Source of the DNA: Mesostigma viride
Taxonomy: Eukaryota; Streptophyta; Mesostigmatophyceae; Mesostigmatales; Mesostigmataceae
Length of the DNA stretch: 64,000 nt
Assembly: GCA_009746045.1 (NCBI GenBank)
Contig: RPFO01000027.1
Coordinates: 5,276,146 to 5,340,145 of the forward strand
Direction of reading: 5' to 3'
This document shows positions 24,175-35,528 of the stretch, one piece after another. Made by a program: the position numbers and the translations under genes. Position 1 is the stretch's first letter. Each line of letters opens with the position of its first letter. Under the pieces are notes generated by a model, which worked only from the letters and a program-made list of their open reading frames with translations, was not told the origin of the DNA and searched no databases.

Positions 24175-24441
24175 TCAACGTCTCTCCCTACTATAGGCCA
24201 AAGGGAGGAAACCAGATCCTATCACGTGAGGGCTTTCGGGTTTTGACCACAGAAACTTCTCCGCGTGGGTTAACAGTCGCCTGAATGAACAGCTCGTTTG
24301 ACTTTTTCGCCATGGCGGGGCTTCCATGACTAGAGACTGCTCCAGACGGCGGGGATATTCCCAGTACTGACGGTACAGGGCATCCATTGGCATTATAGGT
24401 GTGGGGCGCTCCACCTGGCCTACTGGCTGTCTTCCCACCAC
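24175..24441 (-). pseudogene. Unrecognised ORF remnant near the copy B 3' UTR
   Basis: An 88-codon open frame ending just before the conserved 3' UTR block, the place held by the post-pol ORF in copy D. It shows no convincing similarity to that ORF, so the assignment rests on position alone. Confidence 0.25.
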
Positions 24442-24444
24442 GAA

Positions 24445-25290
24445 GTCATTCCTATAGTGTCCACCTTCCGACTCCCACGTTTGTCCTATCTACCGGGACC
24501 TTACACCAAGAACCAGGTCCAGGTTGGCCTAAGGCCGGCTACCTACCCCAGCTAGGGCAAGCATGACATTTCACAGTCGACTCAAGCAACATAATACCGT
24601 GCCCTCATCACATGAGGCACCACTGGAAACTGGAACAAATCACAGGGCAATGTGACTGGAAACTCTGGATCTCTGGACTGGAACAGCAGGAACAGGAACC
24701 CCCATAATCCATTCTGGAATCTCCCCCACTTCCCACAAATCCATCAATTTTCCTCTCACCGCTGCCCTCCCTGGCGACCGCGCTATAGTGCAAGGCCGCG
24801 GCAGCATATAAAATCCCGCCAGCGACCCGAATCAGAGGCGCACACCACTCAACGCCAAGACAACCCAATTGATGGGGTCGACCGATAACAATACTACCGG
24901 ATGCGCGGCGGCAGGCCACGATGCTTATCACAACTGGGATAGTAATATACGCGCGTCTGGCGGACACGTTGCGCGCGACCATGCACAGTGGCGGGCACGC
25001 AACAGTTGGGGAACGCACCACAGCCGAGCAAAGGCCAAAATATGGATTACGGCAGTCGTCATCAGCGACTACGGGAGGTGCTCGCGTGCAGAACTGACCA
25101 ATGCGGTCGATGCACTGAGGGAGGACCACCAAGCTGAATCACGTCTTGCCTGCACGCGTGTACGGAGATGCGCGCGCTGTGGCTGAACTCGTCATCCCGT
25201 CTGCAAGACACCTGATGTCGAGTCAACCACAGCGGAAGGCGCCCAGGGGCTGAATTACACAGACAACGCTGCCAACTGGGATCGCGTCCG
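24445..25290. other. Unclassified sequence inside copy B
   Basis: No RT or integrase motifs are readable on either strand. A TATA-like CATATAAAAT lies at about 24805 (+). The string GGGCACGCAACA ending at about 25008 equals the outer end of the inverted LTR at 29609, so a short LTR scrap may be present. Confidence 0.3.
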
Positions 25291-25343
25291 AAGATGTCGT
25301 CCGGGAAAGTTACGTATGAGCGAGAGGCACCAATGGCCCGCAA
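25290..25343 (-). pseudogene. Start of aspartic protease, in frame after the gag stop
   Basis: Directly after the gag TAG, the same frame reads LRAIGASRSYVTFPDD. Family 1 proteases would be expected to read LxDS/TGASRSYV, so the catalytic Asp is replaced by Ala. The rest of the protease is not recognisable. The segment recurs at 29997-30064 (+ strand repeat) with the same Ala. Confidence 0.5.
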
Positions 25344-27617
25344 CTAGTTTGGTAGAATGACACAGGCACCAATACTAGCTGCGACCATCACGTCTCCCGG
25401 GGGAAGTGACCGTGTATACGTCGGCCTCCTCCGCCTCCTCCTGCTGGTCACGTGCCTGGTATAGGTACTCCGCCACGACCACGGGAGGGTCGAGAGGTTC
25501 CAGCGCACTGAGGGATTAAACCCGAGTGTGGGATCCCTCCCCTTCCCCAGGGGACCGCGCGTCCGCGCGCTGGTCGGCGTCATCCGGGGGCCTTGCTGGA
25601 ACTTGTGGGCCCACGCTGGAACACGTGTGCGCGTCTTGAGTCGCGGGCAGTCCTTCTTGAGGTGTCCGATCTCGTTGCACCTGAAGCAGCGGGCCTTGGA
25701 CACGTCGATGGTGTGTAGCTGAGTGGCTGGCACCTCATCGTCCTCGGATTCCTCCTCCCGGACGGGTTCAACTTCCCGCGGGCTGGCTGAGCCCTGGTGC
25801 GTGATGATGTCGGCCACTTGGAGAAGGTACTGTTGGACAGCGTGGATGTCAAGATTCACCCAGGGCACCTCCGCGTAGTGCTTCTTAACCTCGTCCAGGA
25901 GGTCAGGGTGAATAGCCTCCAGAAACCGAATCTTGTACTCGGTCCACGTCAGGTCGCCGGTCAGCCGCGCCGCAAAGGAGTCAAAGGTGGTGAGAAACTC
26001 CGCCAAGTCAGTGTTGCCTTGACGTAGGCGGCCGAACTCAAACCGCTCAGTCAGTCGATAGCCGGGAGGGATGAGCTTGCGCCGGATGCGCTCCAGCAGT
26101 TCCTCAACCGTCTGCGGGTATGACTGAGCCGCCACACTCTCGACGTTAAGCATCCCGACTACTGATGGGTCCATACACTTCACCACCACGTACGGGATCA
26201 GCACCTTGGTAGCCAGCTGCCACTCGTTGTGTTCACACCATACGGTGTATAGCTGCTGCCACATACGAGCCCACTCGTCGATCTCGCGGGGACTCATGCC
26301 CGCGTGGAGCTTGGGCACCGCCTTGAAATCTGGCAGGGGCGGGGCCTTGACGGGCTCTCCCAGGGGCCCGCCCGTCTCGCAGTACGCGGGACTTGAAAAG
26401 GTGGGGGGCTGTTGGCGCCTCGCCCACGATTCATAATGGGACCCATGGGAGGGGGCATACGGGGCAGACTCGCACCGAGATACGAGAGCGTCCGCCGCGC
26501 GCCAAGCTGCATAGTCGCCAGTCCCACGTCGGGGTGCGTAGGCGTCAGATTGCTGCCGAAAGGCGAAGCGGTCCGACTCACGCCGCACGCGGACCGACGT
26601 GGGATGCTCGTAGCCAGGGTCGTCCAAGGGCAGCCGACTGAAGTTGACATTCGTGGGCGCGCTCCTGGCGGGTGTGTATGGTGGTACGGTGGGGAATGGG
26701 CCAGGAGGAGCGTGTCCATCGTCCCATGGGTCGCCGTGGACGTAGGCCGACGATCCTGGCACTCTATGCGGGGACCTGGACTCTCGCTCGTAAGACCGGA
26801 AGGATACCCGACGAGGGACCCGCCCGGGCTCCGGCCTCGACCCCCCCCGTCCACGCCCGGCCCATGCATGGGTCAGACGCGCGCTCTTGCGCGCGTACGT
26901 CGCCGGGTAGTACCGATCCACGAGAGCAGCAGGCGGGGGTATGAACGGAGAGCTGGCCGTTGAGCTACCTGCGTCCTCTACATCCTCCTCCTCCTGCGCA
27001 TCTTCCACGGAAGGGGGTCGCTGCGTAGGAGGTACCCTGTCCCAATTGCCCATATGCTGGGTCGATAGCGGTCGCGGCTGCTGCTGCTGCTGCGGCTGCT
27101 GTCGCTGCTGCTGCTGCTGCTGCTGCGTCTGTCGCGACGGCGGAGACTGCTGAGACTGAGGCTGTCGTTGCGGCGACTGCTGAGACTGAGGCTGTCGCTG
27201 CGGCGACTGCTGGGACTGAGGCTGTCGCTGCGGCGACTGCTGAGACTGAGGCTGTCGCTGTGGCGACTGCTGGGACTGATCAAACCCTAGGGCAGCTTGC
27301 TCTAGCTGCGACTCCAGGGTCGCCTGCCGTTCTGCGGTAACCCTAGCGGCTGCATCGGATCTCTGGGAGCCTCGGGAGCTCCTACTGGACTTGCTAGATC
27401 TTCTGGAACCCTGACTGGACTTGCTCGCCACTTCCTGCTGTTCTTCCCTAACGTCCTTTGGGGACCTAGCTGATGATGCACTGGATCTTTGGGACCCTTG
27501 GGAACCGCGACGGGATGTGCTCGCCACTTCCTGCTGTTCTTCCCTAACGTCCTTTGGGGACAGCCTAGGGCCCTTTGGGGACCGTGTGCCACCTGCACCT
27601 TTCTTCCTACGGGGCAT
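25344..27617 (-). CDS. gag: Gag polyprotein of Ty3/gypsy family 1
   Basis: 757 codons from ATG to TAG. It begins with a basic, Ser-rich region carrying two copies of SPKDVREEQQEVAS, then Gln/Pro repeats (QSQQSPQRQP, four or more copies) and poly-Gln, a long disordered segment, a gag-like helical region (about residues 430-610, with WARMWQQLYTVWCEHN and LLERIRRKLIPPGYRLTERF), and one zinc knuckle CFRCNEIGHLKKDC. It packages element RNA in virus-like particles. The frame ends in TAG, after which the same frame continues into protease-like GASRSYV. Neighbours are the leader upstream and lost pol downstream. Confidence 0.85.
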   Translation of the reverse strand: MPRRKKGAGGTRSPKGPRLSPKDVREEQQEVASTSRRGSQGSQRSSASSARSPKDVREEQQEVASKSSQGSRRSSKSSRSSRGSQRSDAAARVTAERQATLESQLEQAALGFDQSQQSPQRQPQSQQSPQRQPQSQQSPQRQPQSQQSPQRQPQSQQSPPSRQTQQQQQQQRQQPQQQQQPRPLSTQHMGNWDRVPPTQRPPSVEDAQEEEDVEDAGSSTASSPFIPPPAALVDRYYPATYARKSARLTHAWAGRGRGGSRPEPGRVPRRVSFRSYERESRSPHRVPGSSAYVHGDPWDDGHAPPGPFPTVPPYTPARSAPTNVNFSRLPLDDPGYEHPTSVRVRRESDRFAFRQQSDAYAPRRGTGDYAAWRAADALVSRCESAPYAPSHGSHYESWARRQQPPTFSSPAYCETGGPLGEPVKAPPLPDFKAVPKLHAGMSPREIDEWARMWQQLYTVWCEHNEWQLATKVLIPYVVVKCMDPSVVGMLNVESVAAQSYPQTVEELLERIRRKLIPPGYRLTERFEFGRLRQGNTDLAEFLTTFDSFAARLTGDLTWTEYKIRFLEAIHPDLLDEVKKHYAEVPWVNLDIHAVQQYLLQVADIITHQGSASPREVEPVREEESEDDEVPATQLHTIDVSKARCFRCNEIGHLKKDCPRLKTRTRVPAWAHKFQQGPRMTPTSARTRGPLGKGRDPTLGFNPSVRWNLSTLPWSWRSTYTRHVTSRRRRRRPTYTRSLPPGDVMVAASIGACVILPN

Positions 27618-28916
27618 TTGGGCCCACGTACCTCACCAGCACCGTACTAGGTACACAATACACAGTACCTCCCCAAACACAGGCAAGCACGAGAGAAGAG
27701 AGCAGAAACCACAACTTATGCTTCTAATAGTACTAGTATTATCTACTAAATATGGTATCTAGGCTAATAGGCAGTATCACTATATACTGTGGTGCTTATG
27801 CCCTCGAGGATGGGCCCAGGTGCATGAAGCTGCTCCAGTGCACGCAACACATCCTGTGCAGGTAACTGGGTGCCACGCCTAGTCTCGTGCAGCCTTTCTG
27901 GGAGGGGCATATTATCCTTAATAAACTGATCTGCCTCAGCTAATGTATTAAATCCCTGCCATCTAGCTAACGACGCTGGTTGTAAGACTTCATCCGTAAT
28001 ATGATTGCTACACGCAGCCCAACTATAAAAAAAAATGCCTGGTTGGCCTGTGGCCCCGTCGTGTGCTACTGCATAGTATAGGTATTGGGATCTACCTCCT
28101 TGATTAATACGTCTATATCCTCCTTCATTATTACGTCTGCTGCGGGAGGTTGCCGTGAACTACCGATTAGGTATAAAGCAATATCACACGGTATTCAAGC
28201 ATGCCATGCAGGAAGGGGAAAGCCAAGGGAGGAAAGCCCATGCACCCAGGATACCTCTACGTGCAGGTGACGTGCTCACAGCGAGAGAGAAACACAAGGC
28301 AGAAACAAAACGTTCACAAACAGTACGAAAGACGTTGAGGTCCAGCCACCGGCAACACAGTTAGGCAACGGCCAGCCGGTGACTACCCTCGAGCCGTAGG
28401 CAGCGTTGCCCTTTGGGGGTCCACCCACGGCTCACGAGGGCTGTCTTTGGGACAACCCGCTCACAAACGTTTACAAACATGAAAATGGATTACGACAAGA
28501 AACAAAAACCCCGTTTCTACGCGCGTGGGTAAGACAGGGGACAAGAAGGACTTATATATATTGCTTTACCGATGCCTTACTGCCGTCAGTATCGTTGAAA
28601 ACCCTGAGTTCTGGCCGCCACCTGGTGTCGTTGAAAGCCGGAGCTCTGGCCGCCACCGGGTGTCGTTGAAAACTGGGGCTTTAGCCGCCACTGTCGACAG
28701 CCCAACACCACGGGATCGCTGCTGACCCCGCCGAGTATTCCTTACTGGCCGCTCGCCGTCTAGGTCGTCGTTGAATCCCTTGCGGGATTGCCGCCGACCT
28801 GTCCAGCGGTCGTTGAATAATGGAACCTCTATCTACACCAAGCTCCGCCTTGGTCTTCCTAACTGGCTACACTAGCTCTCTCTGCGAGAGCTAGCTAACC
28901 TAGCCAGCAACACAAA

Positions 28917-28929
28917 CCTCCGATAACCA
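28917..28929 (-). other. Primer-binding site of copy B
   Basis: Minus strand TGGTTATCGGAGG next to the LTR end, the common primer site with one extra T. Confidence 0.7.
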
Positions 28930-28930
28930 G

Positions 28931-29609
28931 TGTAACGAACCCATCCGGGTCGTGCGAAAGATCCTATTGTTAAGGTAGGTTGTCACCGGCTTCTTGGCTA
29001 ACCACGACCACTCTTTGGGAGTGGGATTAACGGAACAGGCGTGGCTTTAGGCCTGTTACGGCTCGCGGTGATTAATATTGCATTAATCTACACAATCCAC
29101 ATTTAGGATGGAGCTACCAAATGCAGTTGGAATTTATGCCCCAGGTTCAGACAGGTGATAACACACACTTTATTCCGAACCAAGAGGACGAGACTTTCGT
29201 CCTCGGACCAATTTCACCTAGGGATGGGCCACCAAGCTGGCAAGAGGCGCCGACATGGCGCCGACCTTCCAGAGAACTCCGAAACATGCAGTCCACACAA
29301 GATCCTCGGGTCGACATCGACCCTCACCTACAGAATCCACGCATGAATACAAGATCTTAACCGGCTGTAAAGTACGCAGCGCGGCGCGACTGCGCCGGCC
29401 CCCTAGAAGATCTCATACATCAACCTAGGCCCAAAATAACTAGTCCGAATCACACAAACTATCATAGTTCCATACAAAAGTCCTGACCAAGGGACAATTC
29501 CCAAATTAAGTCCCGAAATGAGTCCCAAAGTCCTACGGACTATGACAACAAGCCAAAATACATAATTTATTCCATTGTTGCGCCCGTTCCAAGGGTCGGG
29601 CACGCAACA
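28931..29609 (-). mobile_element. 5' LTR of copy B (family 1)
   Basis: On the plus strand it begins TGTAACGAACCC and ends GGCACGCAACA. It aligns over its length with the LTRs at 44523-45211 and 32282-32943. The primer site lies on its lower side, so the element runs leftward. Confidence 0.85.
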
Positions 29610-30064
29610 GTCTCAGCAGTCTCAGCAACGACAGCCTCAGTCTCAGCAGTCTCCGCCGTCGCGACAGACGCAGCAGCAGCAGCAGCAGCAGCGACAGCAG
29701 CCGCAGCAGCAGCAGCAGCCGCGACCGCTATCGACCCAGCATATGGGCAATTGGGACAGGGTACCTCCTACGCAGCGACCCCCTTCCGTGGAAGATGCGC
29801 AGGAGGAGGAGGATGTAGAGGACGCAGGTAGCTCAACGGCCAGCTCTCCGTTCATACCCCCGCCTGCTGCTCTCGTGGATCGGTACTACCCGGCGACGTA
29901 CGCGCGCAAGAGCGCGCGTCTGACCCATGCATGGGCCGGGCGTGGACGGGGGGGGTCGAGGCCGGAGCCCGGGCGGGTCCCTCGTCGGGTATCCTTCCGG
30001 GAAAGTTACGTATGAGCGAGAGGCACCAATGGCCAGCAACTAGTTTGGTAGAATGACACAGGCA
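29608..30064 (+). mobile_element. Inverted duplicate of a gag/protease segment
   Basis: 29608-30001 is an inverted copy of gag DNA at about 26797-27190. At TCCGG it switches to 68 bp identical in orientation and nearly identical in sequence to 25301-25369, the gag-protease junction. In between, about 1.4 kb of gag is missing. The scrap joins the outer end of the copy B LTR to copy C and looks like a rearrangement at short shared sequence. Confidence 0.75.
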
Positions 30065-30104
30065 CAGCAGCAATGGCCAGCAGACTGAGACCGGGCCGAT
30101 TCCA

Positions 30105-32056
30105 TTTTGTCCCGTGTCGCCCCCGGTCCGCTGGAGAAATTCCAGCTGCACATTCGAAGGAATGTGGGGTTCAAGGTAGAGACCAGCACCGCGGTGCGCA
30201 ACGGCGTGGTAACCGGCACGGCTTAGGCTACCCATGAGAGGGAGTGTCCGTGTAACCAGTGCATCGCCACTGTCGAGGCCAGCCTGGTTTATCCGCGCCT
30301 CTTGCTGCTCCTAGTCCCAGCGCCAGTGCGGGACCACCTTCGGAACTGGTTTCCCCGGTACCTCCCTTTGGAGGGGGCATTGCGGGGTGAGAAGTGCCTA
30401 CGGGAGGGGCAGTACTCTCTCCGGATGGCCTTGGATCGCATCGTTGAGATGGATAACGAAGACCAAGACAGCGGGAGTGATGGCTATGATTCAGACTACC
30501 CTCCCCCGCGTTCTCCCCCGCGCGACCCGCGCCCCCGGAACCCTCGTGACCCGCGTGACCCTCCTCCCTTGGTGGGCGGACCAGGATACCGTCCCGCCGT
30601 GCGTCATGACGCACTTCCGCCTGCGTCCGGTTGGGGACAGCACTCCAGCCGGGAACCTCGGTCTACCCAGGCGGTGGCAGGAAGGGGTGAGCGGAGCCGG
30701 CCAGCTACACGGCGCGAGCCCGAGCGGCCTGTTCCCCGCCGTTCACCTTCGTCGCGGTCGCGTTCCCAACCCGGCTCCAGGGGCGAGTCGTCACCGCCCC
30801 CAGCCAGACATCGGAACGATCAGCAATGGAAGCGGACGTGGGATGCCGCGCGTGATCTCGAGCGGGAGACGGAGCGGCGGCGGCGACAGGCGACGATGGA
30901 AATCCAGGAGCAGACAGCGCGGCCGCCTGGGGGCGAGCCCTCTGGAGAGGCCTCGGGCGGGCCCCCGGCTGCGGGCCAACTGGAACCAACCTTCATCGTA
31001 GAGTTGGAACCCCGCCCCCGGCCTGGCCGAGCTGGCCCATCTTGCTCCGGGGAGGCACTCAACGACCCTCCCGGAGCCGAGGCGCCGCCACGCGCCGTGC
31101 AGGGACTCAGCGAGACAGGCGTGTTGGTGCCAGCAGAGCCCTCGGTGCCCATAGAGACGCTCGTGGCCGCCATGCAGAACCAGCAAGAGCTTCTTCAACG
31201 GTTGCTGGCTCAGCAGGGTCGCCAGACCGACCAGTCGGCCGACACGTCAGTGGGCAATGCTGCGGCATCCGGAGCCCCCGGGTTATCTTCTGAGGAATGG
31301 ACGTTGGGGGATTTTATGCGGACTCAGCCGGGCAGAGCGGTGAGATATGGTGGTCTGGGGCCGCGCACCGAGAAACTGTGTGTGCATTTCGAGGGACCGT
31401 CGCTCCAGGCCCCCATTGGAATGTATATGCCCGAGCCTTTGGTCTTTCAAGCCGGGCCCTGGTGTGCTGTGGACCGTGGGGCATACTGGGAACAGCTGGA
31501 GATGACCTTCTCACCACAGATTCCGGTGCCCCTGCCGCAACCCTCCAGCCCGCTTCTCCCCTTCACTGCGGGGCACATCGTGAAGTTTGGCACAGAGGAC
31601 TGGTGGGACTGGCAGTATTATGCGGACGGGGTAGGGCACACGGTGGCGCCTCCCAAGGTGGCCCCAGTGGATGGGCGTGCTTTCCTGGACAAGACGGCGC
31701 CAGACTTCGCGTGGACCCTGAAGACTACCTATGATGAGGACCACGTGCGCACCGAGGTATTCAAGATGGGGGTGGACTTCGTTAGTGTTCATCGTTGTGG
31801 GGTGGTGGACAAGTCGGCTTTGACCCTGATGTTCACTCACCCTCAGTACCTCGCTGGATTCCTGGCCATGTGGCCCGAGGGCACGTGGGTGGAGCTCTCT
31901 CGGGTCGGCCGAAATCAGGTGTCGCCCTATCAGGTGGCCTTCGAGCGGGACCTGCGCTCGTATCCCGGTAGTCTGATTCAGCATATGACGCCCCTGGGTC
32001 GTCAGGCACTGCAAGCGGCCCGGCAACAACGGCGCGTCCACAGAGCTGGTCGCTGA
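30105..32056 (+). pseudogene. Post-pol ORF (ORF3) of family 1, copy C, with a nonsense codon
   Basis: Homologous to the 722-codon ORF of copy D (45492-47660). Shared features are CxCNxC, GQYSLRxALDRIVEx, a Pro/Arg-rich middle and a conserved C-terminal half with FxAGPWCxxDRGAY, CGVVDK and FLAMWPxG. Homology starts near 30105, before the first usable ATG at 30302. A TAG at about 30226 replaces the Trp codon of copy D (GTAWED). The 584 codons from 30302 are otherwise open to TGA at 32054. Function unknown; no enzyme motif or membrane helix seen. Copy C gag and pol are absent. Confidence 0.6.
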
Positions 32057-32281
32057 GATGGTTGTGAGAGTTTTATGACGGATAGCGGAATGATCCTGTC
32101 ATCCTATTTCATGCTACTACGTCAGGGTTGGTCCTGTGTATCAACCTCTAGAGGAACTGGTATTACTAACCCGCGGGTGAACCGGGGTTGGGACATAGTA
32201 CTCTTATAGTAGCGTAGCATACTTGTTTCTTTTCCCAATCTTGTACGGTAGGGACTACCGACCCCCGTGGGGGGGGAGGAG
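32057..32281 (+). other. 3' UTR and polypurine tract of copy C
   Basis: Contains the family 3' UTR block (GGTTGGGACATAGTACTCTT) and ends with GTGGGGGGGGAGGAG (about 32267-32281) directly before the LTR, the primer for plus-strand synthesis. Confidence 0.7.
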
Positions 32282-32943
32282 TGTTGCGTGCCGGCCCTTT
32301 AGGACGGACGCAACAATGGAATAAATTATATACTTTGGCGTGTTATCATAGTCCGTAGGACTTTGGGACTTATTTCGGGACGTAATTTGGGAATCGTCCC
32401 TTAGTCAGGACTTTTGTATGGAACTATGATAGTTTGTGTGATTCGGGCCAGTTATTTTGGGCCTAGGTTGTTGTACGCGATCTTCTAGGGGCCGGTGCAG
32501 TCGCGCCGCGCTGCGTACTTTATAGCTGGTTGAGATATTGTACTCATGCGTGGATTCTGTAGGTGAGGGTCGATGTCGACCCGAGATATTGTGTGGACTG
32601 CATGCTTAGGAAGATCGGCGCCATGTCGGCGCCCTTTGCCAGCTTAGTGGCAGACCTAGGTGAAATTGGTCCGAGGACGAGAGTCTCGTCCTCTTGGTTT
32701 GATGAATGATAAGTGCGATGACGCCTACACATTAAACCTGGGGCAACTATCCATTTGTAATTGGTCTTGCTAGCCATTATAAGTGTGTATCAATTAGCTT
32801 GGCGTCAAGCCGCGATGCCAGATATCTCACGACCTTAGTCGTGACGCGCAATCTGCATTAGGTTACCTTGATTATTCCTAATTCCGGCATGGAGGATCTT
32901 TCGCTACGTCACTCAGGCTAGGGACCTGGGTTGGCACGTAACA
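32282..32943 (+). mobile_element. 3' LTR of copy C (family 1)
   Basis: TGTTGCGTGCC...CACGTAACA, 662 bp, uninterrupted. It serves as the reference for the empty site of the TTAA transposon in copy A. A polypurine tract precedes it and no primer site follows, as expected for a 3' LTR. Confidence 0.85.
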
Positions 32944-34549
32944 CTATGTTCCTATATCTGTATCTCATAGTCCGAAAACTGCATGTGATCGCATGCACTT
33001 TGACTTAACGTAATAAACCACGTAATTCCTGGAGCGCCGCGCCACCCGTGACGGAGGGAAGTTGTCCGGTGGGTCTGGGAACACTTAGGGACGAAGGTGA
33101 TGCATAGGTTTGGGGGGTATATTCGCCATAGCCTGGTAAATACAACGTGCATTGAGATAGTATCACGTGACTTTGGCGGGAAATTTTCACTCGCGCGCGC
33201 GCGTAGCGAGATATGGCTGTCAACGTGCCGTTATCAGGGAAATTTTGCGTCTCGCGGCTAGAAATGGGTTAGAATGTTGCTCAGAATGATGATGCGTGAT
33301 TTTTGTATGTCAGGCATGGCCAGATTTTTAGGATTGGGAAAATACAGGTAGGAAAATACTGCCTTCTTGGTCGCCAGTGCCAGACGAGTCATCGCCTATC
33401 ATATGTCGATTTTCTCCTCATGGCCGGGCAGTCTGCGCCAGCCCAAGCATCCAGGTTTGCTACGGGATGTCCGCTACAGCATTTGCTGGGAATGCGGACA
33501 CGTTTATATGTCATCTTTGAACGGAACATCAACCTGGTAATCATAAAGGATGCATGCATGTTGCGGCTACGGTTGTCTATGCCCATAGAGCAACGGTATG
33601 TGTGAGATATGGTGGTCCCGGCCAGCGGAATCCGGGCAGGACATGAACGAGCTAGGTACGACAACGTATTTGCGTGTTGTTTGCAGCGGAATACGCCTCC
33701 CATGCATTATATATGACGATTTTATCCATGCATATTTCAGCAAGCTTCCATGCCTGTTGTAGAGAGTGGTATTAGCCCTGAAAGTGCCCAGTTTATGGGA
33801 TTTCTATGGAGTATGGCATTCCGTTAGTGCAGGTAGGCAACGTGTTTGTATTCCAGCACTTTTGGCAGCCTTTTATAGCTTGCTATAATGCATTATCGTG
33901 TTGCATGTCATAGATAGCTGTTTTCACGCGCGTAACCCACACACATATATGAGCACGTTATATAGGGGTTATGGGTTATCCGGATGGTCTGACCCAAGGA
34001 AACCCCCATTGGACTATCCAACTAAGTTGTCCAATGTTGGTATTGAGGTTCCCTACCCTCCCTGGGAAAAAAGGGGGGGGTAAACTTTTCCTTGGGGAAA
34101 AAAGATCGTCTTTTGGCCAACTTTGACAAGAGCTATCATCCAATTGCTTTGATAAAGCCATGGTATTATTGCATATTCTGAAAGCCCTTGAAGTGTAGAT
34201 ACTCCTAGCATCTTGGTTGGGGGTATTTGGAGTTGTGGCCTATGAGTTATGATTTTTTTCATTTTCAGGGGTATGAAAGTGCCAAAAATGGGTCAGCGGA
34301 CTATGGGTTAAGCTGCACAAAACTCCTGTTGCTTTGCGCACCATTGCTGCGTCGCATTCAGCCCCACTGATGCCTCTCTCGAAACTCATCTGCCATGCTT
34401 TGAATGCTCTTCTCCCCGAAGCCAATGCATTATCCCCAAGCACACCTGGAATTGTACTACGTTTTTCAAAATGTACTTCAGTTTTGAAAGTTGCATTTTC
34501 ATGCATTTAAAGTTTCAACTAAAGTCTTTGAGGAAAAAAAAGTTCGTCG
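32944..34549. other. No gene seen
   Basis: AT-rich, with scattered short frames and no homology I can name. (CG)n-rich GCGCGCGCGC lies at about 33193. It may be flank of the satellite-bounded transposon. Confidence 0.4.
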
Positions 34550-35275
34550 GCGGCCGGCACACCGGCACACCGGCACACCGGCACACCGGCACACCTCAAA
34601 TTGCATATATGCACACACCTTTGCACATGCAATTGTTATCCATGGGATTTATGTAGGTGGATGGGTCATGCAAGGGTTACCTAGATGCTCATGACACCGT
34701 GGCACCGTGGCATCGTGCCACCGTGCCACCGTGCCACCTCAAAAGTTGCATATAAACACACATATTTGCACATACAATGGTTATCCATTGGGATTTATCA
34801 AGGGTAATGGGTCATGCAAGGGTTACCTAGACATGCTCATGACACCGTTGCATCGTGCCACCGTGCCACCGTGCCACCGGCACACCGGCACACCGGCACA
34901 CCGGCACACCGGCACACCGTTGCACCTCAAATTGCATATAAACACACACCTTTGCACATGCAATTGTTATCCATGGGTTTTATGTAGGTGGATGGGTCAT
35001 GCAAGGGTTACCTATAGATGCTCATGACACCATGGCACCGTGGCATCGTGCCACCGTGCCACCGTGCCATTGTGCCACCTCAAAAGTTGCATATAAACAC
35101 ACATATTTGCACATACAATGGTTATCCATTGGGATTTATCAAGGGTAATGGGTCATGCAAGGGTTACCTAGACATGCTCATGACACCGTGGCATCGTGCC
35201 ACCGTGCCACCGTACGTGCCACCGTGCCACCGTGCCATCTCAAAAATTGCATATAAACACACATCTTTGCACGTG
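34550..35275. repeat. Left satellite array: (GCACACCG)n and (GTGCCACC)n within about 155-bp units
   Basis: Octamer runs GGCACACC (34551-34596, 34875-34920) and GTGCCACC (34690-34740, 34845-34875, 35040-35080, 35190-35245) alternate with a spacer holding TTGCATATAAACACACAT, GGTTATCCATGGG and GGGTCATGCAAGGGTTACCT. The combined unit recurs four to five times. Confidence 0.9.
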
Positions 35276-35528
35276 CATTGGTTATCATGGGGTATATTGC
35301 ATGCATCAACCAAAATAATCACATGTCATTGAATCACATACTGAACGTAAATCCATTTCCGTGTAAAACATGGCCACTAGCAAACACATGTATCTCATGC
35401 CCACCATTATGCAACATGACCATGCATGGACAGTTGGCATGTTGGGCTTCATTCTTGCAACAAGACTAGCATGCTTGACAGAACAAAGAGACGCCTTTAC
35501 TCCTATCGAAGCTTTCACACATTCCCCA

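Larger units (their letters stand above)
24060..29609 (-). mobile_element. Ty3/gypsy family 1, copy B (rearranged, pol mostly missing)
   Basis: Minus-strand order: 5' LTR (29609-28931), primer site, leader (28916-27618), gag (27617-25344), start of protease (to about 25290), unclassified sequence, and a 3' UTR block at about 24180-24040. The UTR block matches one next to the copy D 3' LTR (45340-45450), sharing GGTTGACCATAGGGGTACTA. Reverse transcriptase, integrase and a recognisable 3' LTR are absent. The copy lies upstream of the 5'-most cyclase exon found and may separate it from further exons. Confidence 0.7.

Noticed and set aside
24445-25008. Complete solo LTR in copy B
   Set aside because: Only a 12-base end matches; no alignment with the known LTRs and no clear other end.
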